Shown one piece after another: positions 32,715 through 40,728 of a stretch of DNA of 55,304 nucleotides. The notes under the pieces are model-generated. The model worked only from the letters and a program-made list of their open reading frames with translations, did no database searches and was not told where the DNA came from. Numbering within the stretch: position 1 is the stretch's first letter; each line of letters begins with the position of its first letter. The position numbers and the translations under genes are program-made. The stretch comes from CAZIGM01 sp964538675 (lineage in GTDB: Bacteria; Bacillota; Bacilli; Tepidibacillales; Tepidibacillaceae): contig CAZIGM010000007.1 in assembly GCA_964538675.1 (NCBI GenBank), positions 1 to 55,304 of the forward strand. The letters are read 5' to 3'.

Positions 32715-35501
32715 GTGACAGAAGATACTGTAGATTATGGGAAGACATTAAATTTGCCTAAAACAGAGTTTCCTATGAGAGGGAATCTTCCAAATAAGGA
32801 ACCTGAGATTCAAAAATGGTGGGAAGAAATAGATATTTATCATTTGGTTCAACAAAGACAAAAAGGAAAAGAAAAATTCATTTTACATGATGGTCCTCCA
32901 TATGCTAATGGAGATATCCACATTGGTCATGCTCTTAATAAAATTCTAAAGGATTTTATTGTTCGTTTTAAAACTATGCAAGGTTATGACTCTCCTTATG
33001 TTCCTGGTTGGGATACTCATGGATTACCAATCGAACATGCTGTTGTGAAAAATAGAAAAATTGATCGTAGGAACATAGGCCCAATTGAATTTAGAGATTT
33101 ATGTAAAGATTACGCTCTAAAATATGTAGAGAAACAAAAAGAACAATTTAAACGATTAGGAGTAAGAGGTGATTTTGAAAATTCATATATTACTTTAAAC
33201 CCTAAATACGAAGCAAAACAAATAAAGGTCTTTGGTGAAATGGCTACAAAAGGACTGATATATAAAGGATTAAAACCGGTTTATTGGTCACCTTCATCTG
33301 AATCAGCTCTTGCTGAAGCCGAAATAGAATATATGGAAAAACGTTCAGCATCAATATATGTTGCTTTTGAAGTAGTTGATGGGAATAGTAAATTACCAAA
33401 TGGAGCAAATGTGATTATATGGACGACCACACCTTGGACTATTCCTGCAAACTTGGCTATTTCGGTGAATAGTGAATTTGAATATACTTTATTTAAAGCT
33501 AACAATCAATTATTTATTGTTGCTAAACAATTATTGGATTCAGTAAAAGAGGAAATAGGCTTTGATGAAATTGAACCAATGGAGGAATTTAAAGGATTTG
33601 AGCTTGAAGGTGTTATTACTAAACATCCATTTTATGACCGTGTATCACCAATCATTTTAGGCGAGCATGTTACTCTTGAGGCAGGTACTGGTTGCGTACA
33701 TACAGCACCAGGTCATGGAGAAGACGATTTTTATATTGGTCAAAAATATGAATTAGATGTTTTGTGTCCTATTGATGATCAAGGTAAATTAACTAAAGAT
33801 GCTCCAGGTTTTGAAGGTCTTTTTTACGAGGATGCAAATAAGGAAATTACTAAAAAATTAGAGGAAAACGGTAAACTTCTTAAACTTAGTTTTATTAAAC
33901 ATCAATATGCACATGATTGGAGAACAAAAAAACCGGTTATTTTTCGTGCAACTGAGCAGTGGTTTGCATCTATAGATGCTATACGTCAAACTATTCTTAG
34001 TGAAATCAAAAAGGTTAAGTGGACTCCGCATTGGGGTGAACAAAGATTAAGCAATATGATTGTTGACCGTAATGATTGGTGTATTTCAAGGCAAAGAATA
34101 TGGGGAGTACCTATTCCAATTTTTTATTGTAAGGATTGTGGCGAGATAATTATTAATGATAAGACAATAGATCATCTTGTAAAGCTTACAGAAAAAGATG
34201 GAACTAATATATGGTATGCAAAGGAAATTAAAGAATTACTTCCAGAGGATTTTGTATGTACTAAATGTGGTAGCAGTAATTTTAGAAAAGAAACTGATAT
34301 CATGGATGTATGGTTTGATTCTGGTTCAAGTCATGTCGCTGTTTTAGAGGAACATAAGGATTTAAAGTGGCCAGCAGACCTATATTTAGAAGGATCAGAT
34401 CAATATCGAGGTTGGTTTAATTCGTCATTATCTACAAGTGTTGCCGTTAAAGGGAAATCGCCTTATAAAGCTATATTAAGTCATGGATTTACTTTAGATG
34501 GTGAAGGTAGAAAAATGTCTAAATCAATGGGTAACGTAGTTGATCCTGCAAAAATCATGAAGCAATTAGGGACTGATATATTAAGACTATGGGTTGCATC
34601 AGTTGATTATCAGGCTGATGTGAGAATATCAGATGATATCTTAAAACAGATATCAGAAGTTTATCGTAAGATTAGAAATACTTTAAGGTTTTTAGTTGGT
34701 AATCTAGAAGGGTTTAATCCTGATAAAGATAAGATTGCTCTAAATGATATGAACGAGTTAAATAGATACACAATAATGAAAACAAAAAAACTAATTGAAA
34801 AAGTAATTAAGGCTTATGATAATTATGAGTTCCATACAGTCTACCAATCAATCCATAATTTTTGTACTGTTGATATGAGTTCATTTTATTTAGATATAGT
34901 TAAGGATATCTTGTATATTGAGCCGATTGAATCAAACTCGAGAAAAGCAACTCAAACAGTTTTATATGAAGTACTATTGGCGATTGTTAAATTAATCGCT
35001 CCAATCTTACCCCATACGACTGATGAGATATGGAAACATATTCCAAACTCCGAAGAGATAAGTGTTCAATTAACTGAACTACCAAATTGGTCAGCTATTG
35101 AAATAGATGCCGATTTAATCAGTAAATGGGATGAATTTTTAGCTATTCGTGATGAAGTGTTAAAAGCTTTAGAAACAGCGAGAAAAGATAAGGTTATTGG
35201 ACATTCCTTAGCTGCCTCAGTAACAATTTATCCATCTGATAAAGTTACTAAATTATTAAAGAATTTTAATGATTTAGATAAATTATTTATTGTTTCACAT
35301 GTTGATATAAAGGAAGTAACTCCACCAGATAATGCTATGTCATTAGAGGGAATGAGTATTTTAGTTACCCAAGCAAATGGAGAAAAATGTGGAAGATGTT
35401 GGACAGTAGCTCCAGATGTTGGCAGTAAAATAGAAAATTTATGTCCTAAATGTGCAGATATTGTGCAAGAGTATTATAGTGATGTATTAGAACGAGTTTA
35501 G
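32715..35501 (+). CDS. ileS: Isoleucine-tRNA ligase
   Basis: The 928-residue class I synthetase has HIGH at 69-72, KMSKS at 600-604, the editing domain with TTPWTIPANLA, and a C-terminal zinc site (C892, C895, C910, C913). The length and terminal zinc finger indicate the ordinary bacterial IleRS type. Translation starts at GTG 32715 after GAAGGAG. Expression is predicted to be under T-box control. A modular repeat element and a terminator follow. Confidence 0.97.
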   Translation: MTEDTVDYGKTLNLPKTEFPMRGNLPNKEPEIQKWWEEIDIYHLVQQRQKGKEKFILHDGPPYANGDIHIGHALNKILKDFIVRFKTMQGYDSPYVPGWDTHGLPIEHAVVKNRKIDRRNIGPIEFRDLCKDYALKYVEKQKEQFKRLGVRGDFENSYITLNPKYEAKQIKVFGEMATKGLIYKGLKPVYWSPSSESALAEAEIEYMEKRSASIYVAFEVVDGNSKLPNGANVIIWTTTPWTIPANLAISVNSEFEYTLFKANNQLFIVAKQLLDSVKEEIGFDEIEPMEEFKGFELEGVITKHPFYDRVSPIILGEHVTLEAGTGCVHTAPGHGEDDFYIGQKYELDVLCPIDDQGKLTKDAPGFEGLFYEDANKEITKKLEENGKLLKLSFIKHQYAHDWRTKKPVIFRATEQWFASIDAIRQTILSEIKKVKWTPHWGEQRLSNMIVDRNDWCISRQRIWGVPIPIFYCKDCGEIIINDKTIDHLVKLTEKDGTNIWYAKEIKELLPEDFVCTKCGSSNFRKETDIMDVWFDSGSSHVAVLEEHKDLKWPADLYLEGSDQYRGWFNSSLSTSVAVKGKSPYKAILSHGFTLDGEGRKMSKSMGNVVDPAKIMKQLGTDILRLWVASVDYQADVRISDDILKQISEVYRKIRNTLRFLVGNLEGFNPDKDKIALNDMNELNRYTIMKTKKLIEKVIKAYDNYEFHTVYQSIHNFCTVDMSSFYLDIVKDILYIEPIESNSRKATQTVLYEVLLAIVKLIAPILPHTTDEIWKHIPNSEEISVQLTELPNWSAIEIDADLISKWDEFLAIRDEVLKALETARKDKVIGHSLAASVTIYPSDKVTKLLKNFNDLDKLFIVSHVDIKEVTPPDNAMSLEGMSILVTQANGEKCGRCWTVAPDVGSKIENLCPKCADIVQEYYSDVLERV

Positions 35502-35518
35502 TACTTTATCCAAATATA

Positions 35519-35675
35519 ATAAGACCCCCACTTCTACACAAAGTGCACAAGTCACGCTATAATGCTAAAGCATTAAGTCGTGCTATGATTAAGTGGGGGA
35601 AAGTGAATTTAGGATAAGTCTCACATAAATTCAGGTGGAGATATGACTCCAACTGAATAAAGTTCGACTTTATCC
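35519..35675 (+). repeat. Modular hairpin repeat element, copy 2
   Basis: It has the same scaffold as 25261-25480 but in the opposite orientation, and is shorter. The CCCCCACTT/AAGTGGGGG arms (35525-35533 and 35590-35598) are split by a 54-nt insert carrying the 36-nt hairpin module. Then come the shared TTTAGGATAAGTCTCACAT spacer without insert, a small GGTGGAG/CTCC hairpin, and the shared end AATAAAGTTCGACTTTA. It lies 18 nt after the ileS stop and before a terminator, so it is probably transcribed as an ileS 3' leader-out region. Confidence 0.8.
35547..35582 (+). repeat. 36-nt hairpin module inside element copy 2
   Basis: It is identical to 25389-25424 except for one base in the second arm (GCATTAAG here, GCATTTAG there). 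It sits inside the loop of the CCCCCACTT hairpin. Confidence 0.85.
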
Positions 35676-35688
35676 GTTTTACAATTTT

Positions 35689-35737
35689 AAAGAGGTTGAG
35701 GAAAAAAGAAATAATCTTTTTTCCTCAACCTCTTTTT
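35689..35737 (+). terminator. Strong rho-independent terminator after ileS
   Basis: A perfect 21-bp stem (35689-35709 with 35715-35735) has an AATAA loop and ends in T's. Its near symmetry (AAAGAGG...CCTCTTT) could allow termination from both sides, including for the convergent gene at 35817-36128. Confidence 0.93.
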
Positions 35738-35816
35738 ATTTAAAATATCATCATTAATTAAGTTTAAAAATAATGTTCAGTAATATAATTTTATGTACGT
35801 AGTACTTAGGTATTAA

Positions 35817-36128
35817 TTATAATGTAGTATCATCTTCCATCTCATTTTTATTTTCAAGTTGTTTAGTAATTGTTGAAAGTTTATCGTATATTTTAAATAA
35901 AATGATTAGAATCTCAAAATAAACTCTTATTAAGATTGGACCAAGGATGACAGTTAATAAACCTGTGAAGAACACCCATCCTCCACCCCAGCCAAAGTAA
36001 TTAATACTTGTAAACATTTGATATAGTCCATAAATAATAATAAGTATAGCGAAAATATAATATAAAATTTTAATTATAGTTGGCGTTATAAAATCGTCAA
36101 AATTTAATAGCTTTTTAATAAAATTCAT
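35817..36128 (-). CDS. DUF4282-family membrane protein
   Basis: The 103-residue protein is the only complete gene on the reverse strand. It starts FIKKLLNFDDFITPTIIKILYYI and has two transmembrane segments (about 19-42 and 52-75). It then has GPILIRVYFEILIILFKIYDKL, the pattern of DUF4282 proteins (LGPLLLRIxxEL...F). The function is unknown. GGGGG lies upstream of the ATG. It is divergent from the DUF5665 gene, with a palindrome in between. Confidence 0.75.
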   Translation of the reverse strand: MNFIKKLLNFDDFITPTIIKILYYIFAILIIIYGLYQMFTSINYFGWGGGWVFFTGLLTVILGPILIRVYFEILIILFKIYDKLSTITKQLENKNEMEDDTTL

Positions 36129-36205
36129 TTTTTGACCCCCTTACCTAATTTTAATGATGATATTTTATTACCTTTATATAAGATTTTTAGTAAATATTTC
36201 TTGAT

Positions 36206-36222
36206 TAGTATACAGTATACTA
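36206..36222. promoter_or_regulatory. Perfect 17-bp palindrome in a divergent promoter region
   Basis: TAGTATAC and GTATACTA flank a single A, giving an exact inverted repeat midway between the divergent DUF4282 and DUF5665 genes. Size and symmetry fit a dimeric repressor operator, for example of the GntR type. No regulator gene is adjacent. Confidence 0.55.
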
Positions 36223-36332
36223 TACTTATATATATTATTATAGTTTGTGATTTTTATTATAAAAAAATATTTTTATCTATGTATATATATTATAAATGAG
36301 TAAATTATTAAATATAATGGAGGATAGTGAAA

Positions 36333-36644
36333 ATGGAAAAAGAGAAAAAGAAGCACACTCTTGACACAATCGGTGATAAATTAGATGAATTGGGAATTCA
36401 ATTAGAAAGAGCACAAATTGCTGATTATGTACGGTTATTAAATAACCCAAAAAGATTAGTTAGATTAAATATACTTACTGGTATTGCCCGAGGCGTAGGA
36501 ATAGCTATAGGATTCACCCTTTTTACAGCTACAATATTGTATATATTACAAAAATTAGGAGCATTAAACTTGCCTATAATAGGTGATTACATTGCAGAAA
36601 TTGTTAGGATAGTTCAAGCTCAATTAGGTACAGGAATTAGATAG
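36333..36644 (+). CDS. DUF5665-family membrane protein
   Basis: The roughly 103-residue protein has an amphipathic N-terminal half (LDELGIQLERAQIADYVRLLNNPKR) and one transmembrane helix (about 55-75: GIARGVGIAIGFTLFTATIL). This is the DUF5665 pattern, a family frequent in spore-forming Clostridia and of unknown function. ATG 36333 lies 9 nt after GGAGG, so it is preferred over the GTG six bases upstream. The YteA-like gene follows 13 nt downstream, suggesting one transcript. Confidence 0.75.
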   Translation: MEKEKKKHTLDTIGDKLDELGIQLERAQIADYVRLLNNPKRLVRLNILTGIARGVGIAIGFTLFTATILYILQKLGALNLPIIGDYIAEIVRIVQAQLGTGIR

Positions 36645-36657
36645 GAGTGTAAAAATA

Positions 36658-37257
36658 ATGAATCAAGATGAATTAGCAGAATTTAAAAAAATATTAAATG
36701 ATGAAAGAAAATTATTATTAAATAAGTTAAGTCATTATAATAGCTTTGGATTAAATGAAAACATGAATGATTCAATAGGCGAACTTTCTGGGTATGATAA
36801 TCATCCAGGAGATATAGGAACAGAATTATTTGAAAGAGGTAAAGATATTGCTTTATTAGAAAATGAACAGCACATTCTTGAACTAATTAATGAAGCATTA
36901 GAAAGAATTGAAAAAAATGAATATGGATTCTGTTATAAATGTAATAAAGAAATACCTTTAGAAAGATTAAAAGTTATTCCATATGCAAAATATTGCATTG
37001 AACATCAACCAAACGACTCAGTTTCACTTCAAAGACCTATAGAAGAACAATTACTTGGTGTACCTTTTAGAAAGAAAGAAAATGAAGAACATCTATTTAT
37101 TGAGGACACATGGAGTGCTGTAGCTGATTATGGGACATCAAGTTCAATCGACTATGACCCATATAATAATTCAGACAGAGATGATGAGTCAATTGATAAT
37201 GAGTTTACAGAAGGATTTATTATTACTGATGGATATGGTAATCCAGTAGAAGAATAA
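36658..37257 (+). CDS. yteA: YteA-family TraR/DksA zinc-finger sporulation protein
   Basis: The 199-residue protein has the YteA signature YDNHPGDIGTELFERGKD at about 46-63, an N-terminal coiled coil, and a DksA/TraR-type finger with C92, C95, C113 and H116. Histidine takes the place of the fourth cysteine. YteA proteins are conserved in spore formers and their role is not established. The related DksA binds the RNA polymerase secondary channel. The acidic C-terminal tail ends with FIITDGYGNPVEE. Confidence 0.85.
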   Translation: MNQDELAEFKKILNDERKLLLNKLSHYNSFGLNENMNDSIGELSGYDNHPGDIGTELFERGKDIALLENEQHILELINEALERIEKNEYGFCYKCNKEIPLERLKVIPYAKYCIEHQPNDSVSLQRPIEEQLLGVPFRKKENEEHLFIEDTWSAVADYGTSSSIDYDPYNNSDRDDESIDNEFTEGFIITDGYGNPVEE

Positions 37258-37394
37258 GATGATAAAGGCTAGATAATAAGTCCGATTCTGCTTACCTTGA
37301 ACTTGAACATATTTTTAGTTAATATTCAAAGCTATAAATATATATAAAGCTATGCTAAAATAAGTAAGAATATAAGAGAACAGGGGGAGACAGC

Positions 37395-37850
37395 TTGCTT
37401 TATTATTTTATAGCTATATTAATAATTACAGTTGATCAAATAAGCAAATGGGCTATTGTTAATTATATGGAGTTATATGAAAGCGTTCCTATAATTGAGG
37501 GATGGTTACATATTACATCTTGTCGCAATAAAGGAGCAGCTTTTAGCATACTTCAAAATCAGCGCTTATTTTTCATTATTTTAACTTTAATTGTAGTAAC
37601 TATTCTTATATATTTTATTTACAAAATATATAGGGAACATAAATACGTTGCTTTTACTCTATCTTTAATTTTAGGAGGGGCAATAGGTAATTTAATCGAT
37701 CGAATTAGAATTGGTGAGGTCATAGACTTTATTGATGTTCAAATCATTAATTTTGCTATTTTTAATATTGCTGACTCAGCCGTTGTTGTAGGGACAACTT
37801 TATTGATTATCTACATGTTTTTTGCTAAAGAAAATAATATTTTTAAATAG
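37395..37850 (+). CDS. lspA: Lipoprotein signal peptidase LspA
   Basis: The 151-residue membrane protease has four hydrophobic segments and the two catalytic aspartates, D102 in GNLIDR and D127 in FNIADSAVVVG, plus the conserved NKGAAFSIL. It cleaves the signal peptide of prolipoproteins after lipidation. The TTG start follows GGGGGAGA. rluD starts 10 nt downstream, a pairing common in Firmicutes. Confidence 0.95.
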   Translation: MLYYFIAILIITVDQISKWAIVNYMELYESVPIIEGWLHITSCRNKGAAFSILQNQRLFFIILTLIVVTILIYFIYKIYREHKYVAFTLSLILGGAIGNLIDRIRIGEVIDFIDVQIINFAIFNIADSAVVVGTTLLIIYMFFAKENNIFK

Positions 37851-37860
37851 GAGAATAGTG

Positions 37861-38781
37861 TTGGAAAAATTTGAAATATATGATTGGCTTATTTCTACTG
37901 AGGATATCGGGAAAAGAATAGATAAATTTTTAGCAGAACAATTCGATGAGTGGTCTCGTTCACAAATACAAATATGGATAAAAGAAGGTAATGTCAGCGT
38001 AGATAATAAAGTTGTACGAGCTAATTATTCTTTAGCAGAAAATGGAGAGGTTATTTTAAGAATTCCTCCACAAAAAGAACTGGCTATAGATTCAGAGGAT
38101 TTACCATTAGACATTATATATGAAGATAGTGATGTAATTGTTATTAATAAACCTAGAGGGATGACAGTTCATCCTGCGCCAGGTAATTATAGTGGTACAA
38201 TGGTGAATGCTTTACTGTTTCATTGTAAAGATTTATCAGGTATTAATGGTGTATTAAGACCAGGAATAGTTCATCGTATAGATAAAGATACATCAGGATT
38301 ATTAATGGTTGCAAAGAATGATTTAGCCCATCATTCTCTTGCAAAGCAATTAAAGGAACATTCTGTTAATCGTATTTATATCGCCTTAGTACATGGAGTT
38401 ATACCACATGATAAGGGAATGATTGATGCACCTATAGGGAGGGAAACAATTAATCGAAAAAAAATGATTGTTACTGCTAATAATAGTAAACAGGCAATAA
38501 CTCATTTTATAGTAATAGAAAGATTTAAGGACTATACTCTTGTTGAATGTAAACTAGAAACAGGTAGGACTCATCAAATAAGAGTTCATATGAAGTATAT
38601 AGGACATCCATTAGTGGGGGATCAAAAGTATAGTTCAAAAAAAGATTATAATATATCTGGACAAGCATTACATGCAAAAACATTGGGATTTAAACATCCA
38701 CGTTCAGGTCAATACTTAGAGTTTAATATTAAATTACCAGAAGATATGGCTAATCTAATATATGAATTAAGAATTAATTAA
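37861..38781 (+). CDS. rluD: RluA/RluD-family pseudouridine synthase
   Basis: The 306-residue enzyme has an N-terminal S4 RNA-binding domain (about 12-70, IGKRIDKFLAEQ...SRSQIQIWI) and the catalytic domain with HRIDKDTSGLLM (catalytic D141), GRTHQIRVHM and HPLVGDQKY. It converts specific uridines of 23S rRNA to pseudouridine. Sites cannot be told exactly, and the RluD subgroup is inferred from the S4 domain and the lspA neighbour. TTG 37861 is chosen as start because TAGGAG lies 6 nt upstream. The upstream in-frame ATG would overlap lspA. Confidence 0.9.
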   Translation: MEKFEIYDWLISTEDIGKRIDKFLAEQFDEWSRSQIQIWIKEGNVSVDNKVVRANYSLAENGEVILRIPPQKELAIDSEDLPLDIIYEDSDVIVINKPRGMTVHPAPGNYSGTMVNALLFHCKDLSGINGVLRPGIVHRIDKDTSGLLMVAKNDLAHHSLAKQLKEHSVNRIYIALVHGVIPHDKGMIDAPIGRETINRKKMIVTANNSKQAITHFIVIERFKDYTLVECKLETGRTHQIRVHMKYIGHPLVGDQKYSSKKDYNISGQALHAKTLGFKHPRSGQYLEFNIKLPEDMANLIYELRIN

Positions 38782-38843
38782 TTTTCGATATTTAGGTGTT
38801 AAGAAGAAAATATTATTCTTATATATAGCGTTAACATAGAATA

Positions 38844-38925
38844 ATCCATAGTGAGCACTTTCTGTAATTTGTTATTTATAGTAACTTAATTATACTGCAG
38901 AATTGTTCTCTATGGATATTTTTAA
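38844..38925 (+). terminator. Long imperfect hairpin after rluD
   Basis: ATCCATAG (38844-38851) pairs with CTATGGAT (38910-38917). The stem continues inward through GAGCA/TGTTC-like and TTCTG/CAGAA arms with a few mismatches, giving about 20 pairs in 74 nt. ATTTTTAATTT follows. It could terminate lspA-rluD, or be a small structured repeat. Confidence 0.5.
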
Positions 38926-38963
38926 TTTAATTCTATAATTAGCTAAAAATTACAAAAAAAGTA

Positions 38964-39006
38964 TTGACAAAAAATACAAGTTAATATATATATAATTAAC
39001 TTGTAT
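38964..39006 (+). promoter_or_regulatory. Promoter region with a large palindrome upstream of the pseudogene
   Basis: TTGACA lies at 38964-38969 and a TATATA-type -10 about 17 bp later. The -10 region is covered by a 12-bp perfect inverted repeat, ATACAAGTTAAT (38974-38985) and ATTAACTTGTAT (38995-39006), around nine A/T bases. It looks like an operator for a dimeric repressor. On the reverse strand it is followed by T6 and might also terminate. Confidence 0.5.
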
Positions 39007-39044
39007 AAAAAAACCTAATGAAAAAAAGTGAGAGGTGATTAAAT

Positions 39045-39475
39045 ATGTGAAAATAAATTAGAAGATTTTTAATTTATTATATTTTAGTAGTACGAAATTT
39101 AGTGTTGTATCGCAAAATGTAAATGTAGCTACATCTTTAATTAATGAGAAAAAGTAATTATACAATTATACATATAGCAATGTTTTTCAAAATTATTTTG
39201 AAATATCTAAGAGAGGTAAAACATCGATATCGTCGTATTTAAATGCTTATAATATGGTGAAGTAAGAATATCAGAATATCTTCAACATAATAAGGATGGA
39301 AGATGGCAAACAGTAAAAAACTGGTCTAGTACAAGAGATGGTACAAATAATGGACTTGCTGAAGATTGATATCTTTTAACGAAGGTATACTTCATATGAA
39401 TATGTTTATTAAAATGGTAGTTTAGTTGAAAGTATTTACTAAAGGATTAGTAATTTCAAAACGATTTATTGATTT
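39045..39475 (+). pseudogene. Decayed small secreted protein (DUF6147-like)
   Basis: A ribosome binding site (GAGAGGTGATT) and ATG 39045 are followed by early stops. Protein-like pieces then continue in shifting frames: SKRGKTSISSYLNAYNMVK near 39212-39262, RISEYLQHNKDGRWQTVKNW near 39266-39325 and SSTRDGTNNGLAED after it, then GYTSYEYVY, a stop, and NGSLVES near 39384-39432. Together they match small Clostridial exported proteins of the DUF6147 kind (repetitive 'isxyLqkyxnGxWxtvksWs...Gt' pattern). At least two frameshifts and one nonsense codon are present, so the gene is dead. Confidence 0.7.
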
Positions 39476-39798
39476 GGAGAAATGAATATCAAAATTGCAC
39501 AGTTTACATGCATGATTTTAATTCAGGAGAAACTGTTGAACTTATAGGCCCAACAAAAGGTGTAAATATTTATTCTATTGGAATTTATAAAGGTAAGCCT
39601 TGGATAAATTTTGTTAATGATTATAGTGGTCTGAATAATATATTTTTTTATGATATTGATAATAATTTAGCAATTAATGTGACAAATAATAATGTAGATG
39701 AGCGAGTGTATTATCAATGTACACAAATGTCAGCGGATAAGAAATTAATATTTAAGTATTATGAAGGAGAAAACTATTATGTTGGAATTATTGATTAG
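39469..39798 (+). pseudogene. Beta-propeller-like protein fragment
   Basis: The open frame of about 109 codons has no ribosome binding site and begins inside the decayed region. It reads IWRNEYQNCTVYMHDFNSGE, then GKPWINFVNDYSGLNNIFFY and NVTNNNVDERVYYQCTQMS, resembling TolB/WD40-type blade repeats ('W....g...Iy.yd...g....lT'). The N-terminal part of a normal propeller is missing, so I read it as the 3' remnant of a larger gene. The family is uncertain. Confidence 0.5.
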
Positions 39799-39819
39799 CA
39801 TATAATGAATAAATATTGA

Positions 39820-39848
39820 TTGACAATTATCTTTGTTTAGATGATAAT
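39820..39848 (+). promoter_or_regulatory. Promoter of the pyr operon
   Basis: TTGACA (39820-39825) and GATAAT (39843-39848) are 17 bp apart, just upstream of the first PyrR-binding leader. Confidence 0.7.
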
Positions 39849-39872
39849 ATAGAAAATTAAATATCCTTTAAA

Positions 39873-39975
39873 TCAATCCAGAGAGATTGACAAGGTTAGA
39901 TGAGGCATAATTATTTATGCTAGATATATAAATTTGACTTTAGCTTTTGTCTCTTGGGGCAAAAGTTTTATTTTA
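39873..39975 (+). promoter_or_regulatory. PyrR-binding leader and attenuator before pyrR
   Basis: The loop CCAGAGAG between TCAAT and ATTGA (39873-39890) matches the PyrR anti-antiterminator hairpin. A terminator with CTTTTG/CAAAAG arms (39944-39965) and a T-rich tail follows. UMP-bound PyrR would stabilise the hairpin, free the terminator and stop transcription. Confidence 0.8.
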
Positions 39976-40007
39976 TTTAAACATATATTAAAGGAGGTGC
40001 ATACGGA

Positions 40008-40550
40008 TTGAAGCAAGGAATTCTTTTTGATGAATCAGCAATAAATCGTGCTTTAACACGTATTGCCCATGAAATATTAGAGAAAAATAAAGGAACAAAA
40101 GACTTGGTTCTAATAGGTATAAAGACTAGAGGGATTTATTTAGCAAAAAGATTGTGTGAAAAAATACATGAAATAGAGGGGCACAAAGTTCCCTTAGGAG
40201 AATTAGACATAACTCTATACCGAGACGATCTATCGGAAAAAGGTAATCAAGCTTTAATAAAAGGTAGTCAAATATCATTTGAAATTAAGGATAAAATAGT
40301 AATTCTTGTAGATGATGTATTATATACGGGTAGAACAGTTAGGGCTGCGTTAGATGCTTTAATTGATTTAGGAAGACCAAAATTGATACAGTTAGCGGTT
40401 CTAATAGATCGGGGTCATCGCGAATTCCCCATTAGGGCGGACTATATTGGTAAAAACATCCCCACATCAAGACAAGAAATAATTTTTGTACAGTTAAAAG
40501 AATTAGATGATAGCGAACAAGTAATAATAAAACAGAAGAACACTCTTTAA
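40008..40550 (+). CDS. pyrR: Bifunctional pyr operon regulator/uracil phosphoribosyltransferase PyrR
   Basis: The 180-residue PRTase-fold protein has the PRPP motif VILVDDVLYTGRTVRAA at about 97-113, an N-terminal ITRALTRIAHEI-like helix (INRALTRIAHEILEKN), LVLIGIKTRGIYLAKRL, and the PyrR-type LAVLIDRGHRELPI-like segment. It binds the two leader hairpins at 39873 and 40553 and represses the operon by attenuation. The start is TTG 40008 with AAGGAGGTG 8 nt upstream. Confidence 0.95.
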   Translation: MKQGILFDESAINRALTRIAHEILEKNKGTKDLVLIGIKTRGIYLAKRLCEKIHEIEGHKVPLGELDITLYRDDLSEKGNQALIKGSQISFEIKDKIVILVDDVLYTGRTVRAALDALIDLGRPKLIQLAVLIDRGHREFPIRADYIGKNIPTSRQEIIFVQLKELDDSEQVIIKQKNTL

Positions 40551-40552
40551 AT

Positions 40553-40664
40553 CAGTCCAGAGAGGCTGGTAAGAAGTGATATGTTACCCTTATTCTTATG
40601 TTAACTCTAATTGAAATAGTGGGTAAATATATTAAAAGACTTCTTACAATGAAGTCTTTTTTTG
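40553..40664 (+). promoter_or_regulatory. PyrR-binding leader and attenuator between pyrR and pyrB
   Basis: CAGTCCAGAGAGGCTG (40553-40568) is a textbook PyrR-binding loop. It starts 3 nt after the pyrR stop. The terminator AAAAGACTTC/GAAGTCTTTT (40634-40643 with 40651-40660) ends in a T-run. It allows a second level of control over pyrB and later genes. Confidence 0.9.
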
Positions 40665-40728
40665 ATGGGAAAAATTTCTTTTTAGACTGTGCTAGTAAAG
40701 GATTCTAATTGTTAAAGGAGAGACACAA

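Noticed and set aside
25261..35675. Recent inversion of the 10-kb segment between the two inverted repeats
   Set aside because: All genes between the repeats run in the same direction and order as in Bacillus (spoIIGA to ileS), so the present orientation is the ancestral one.
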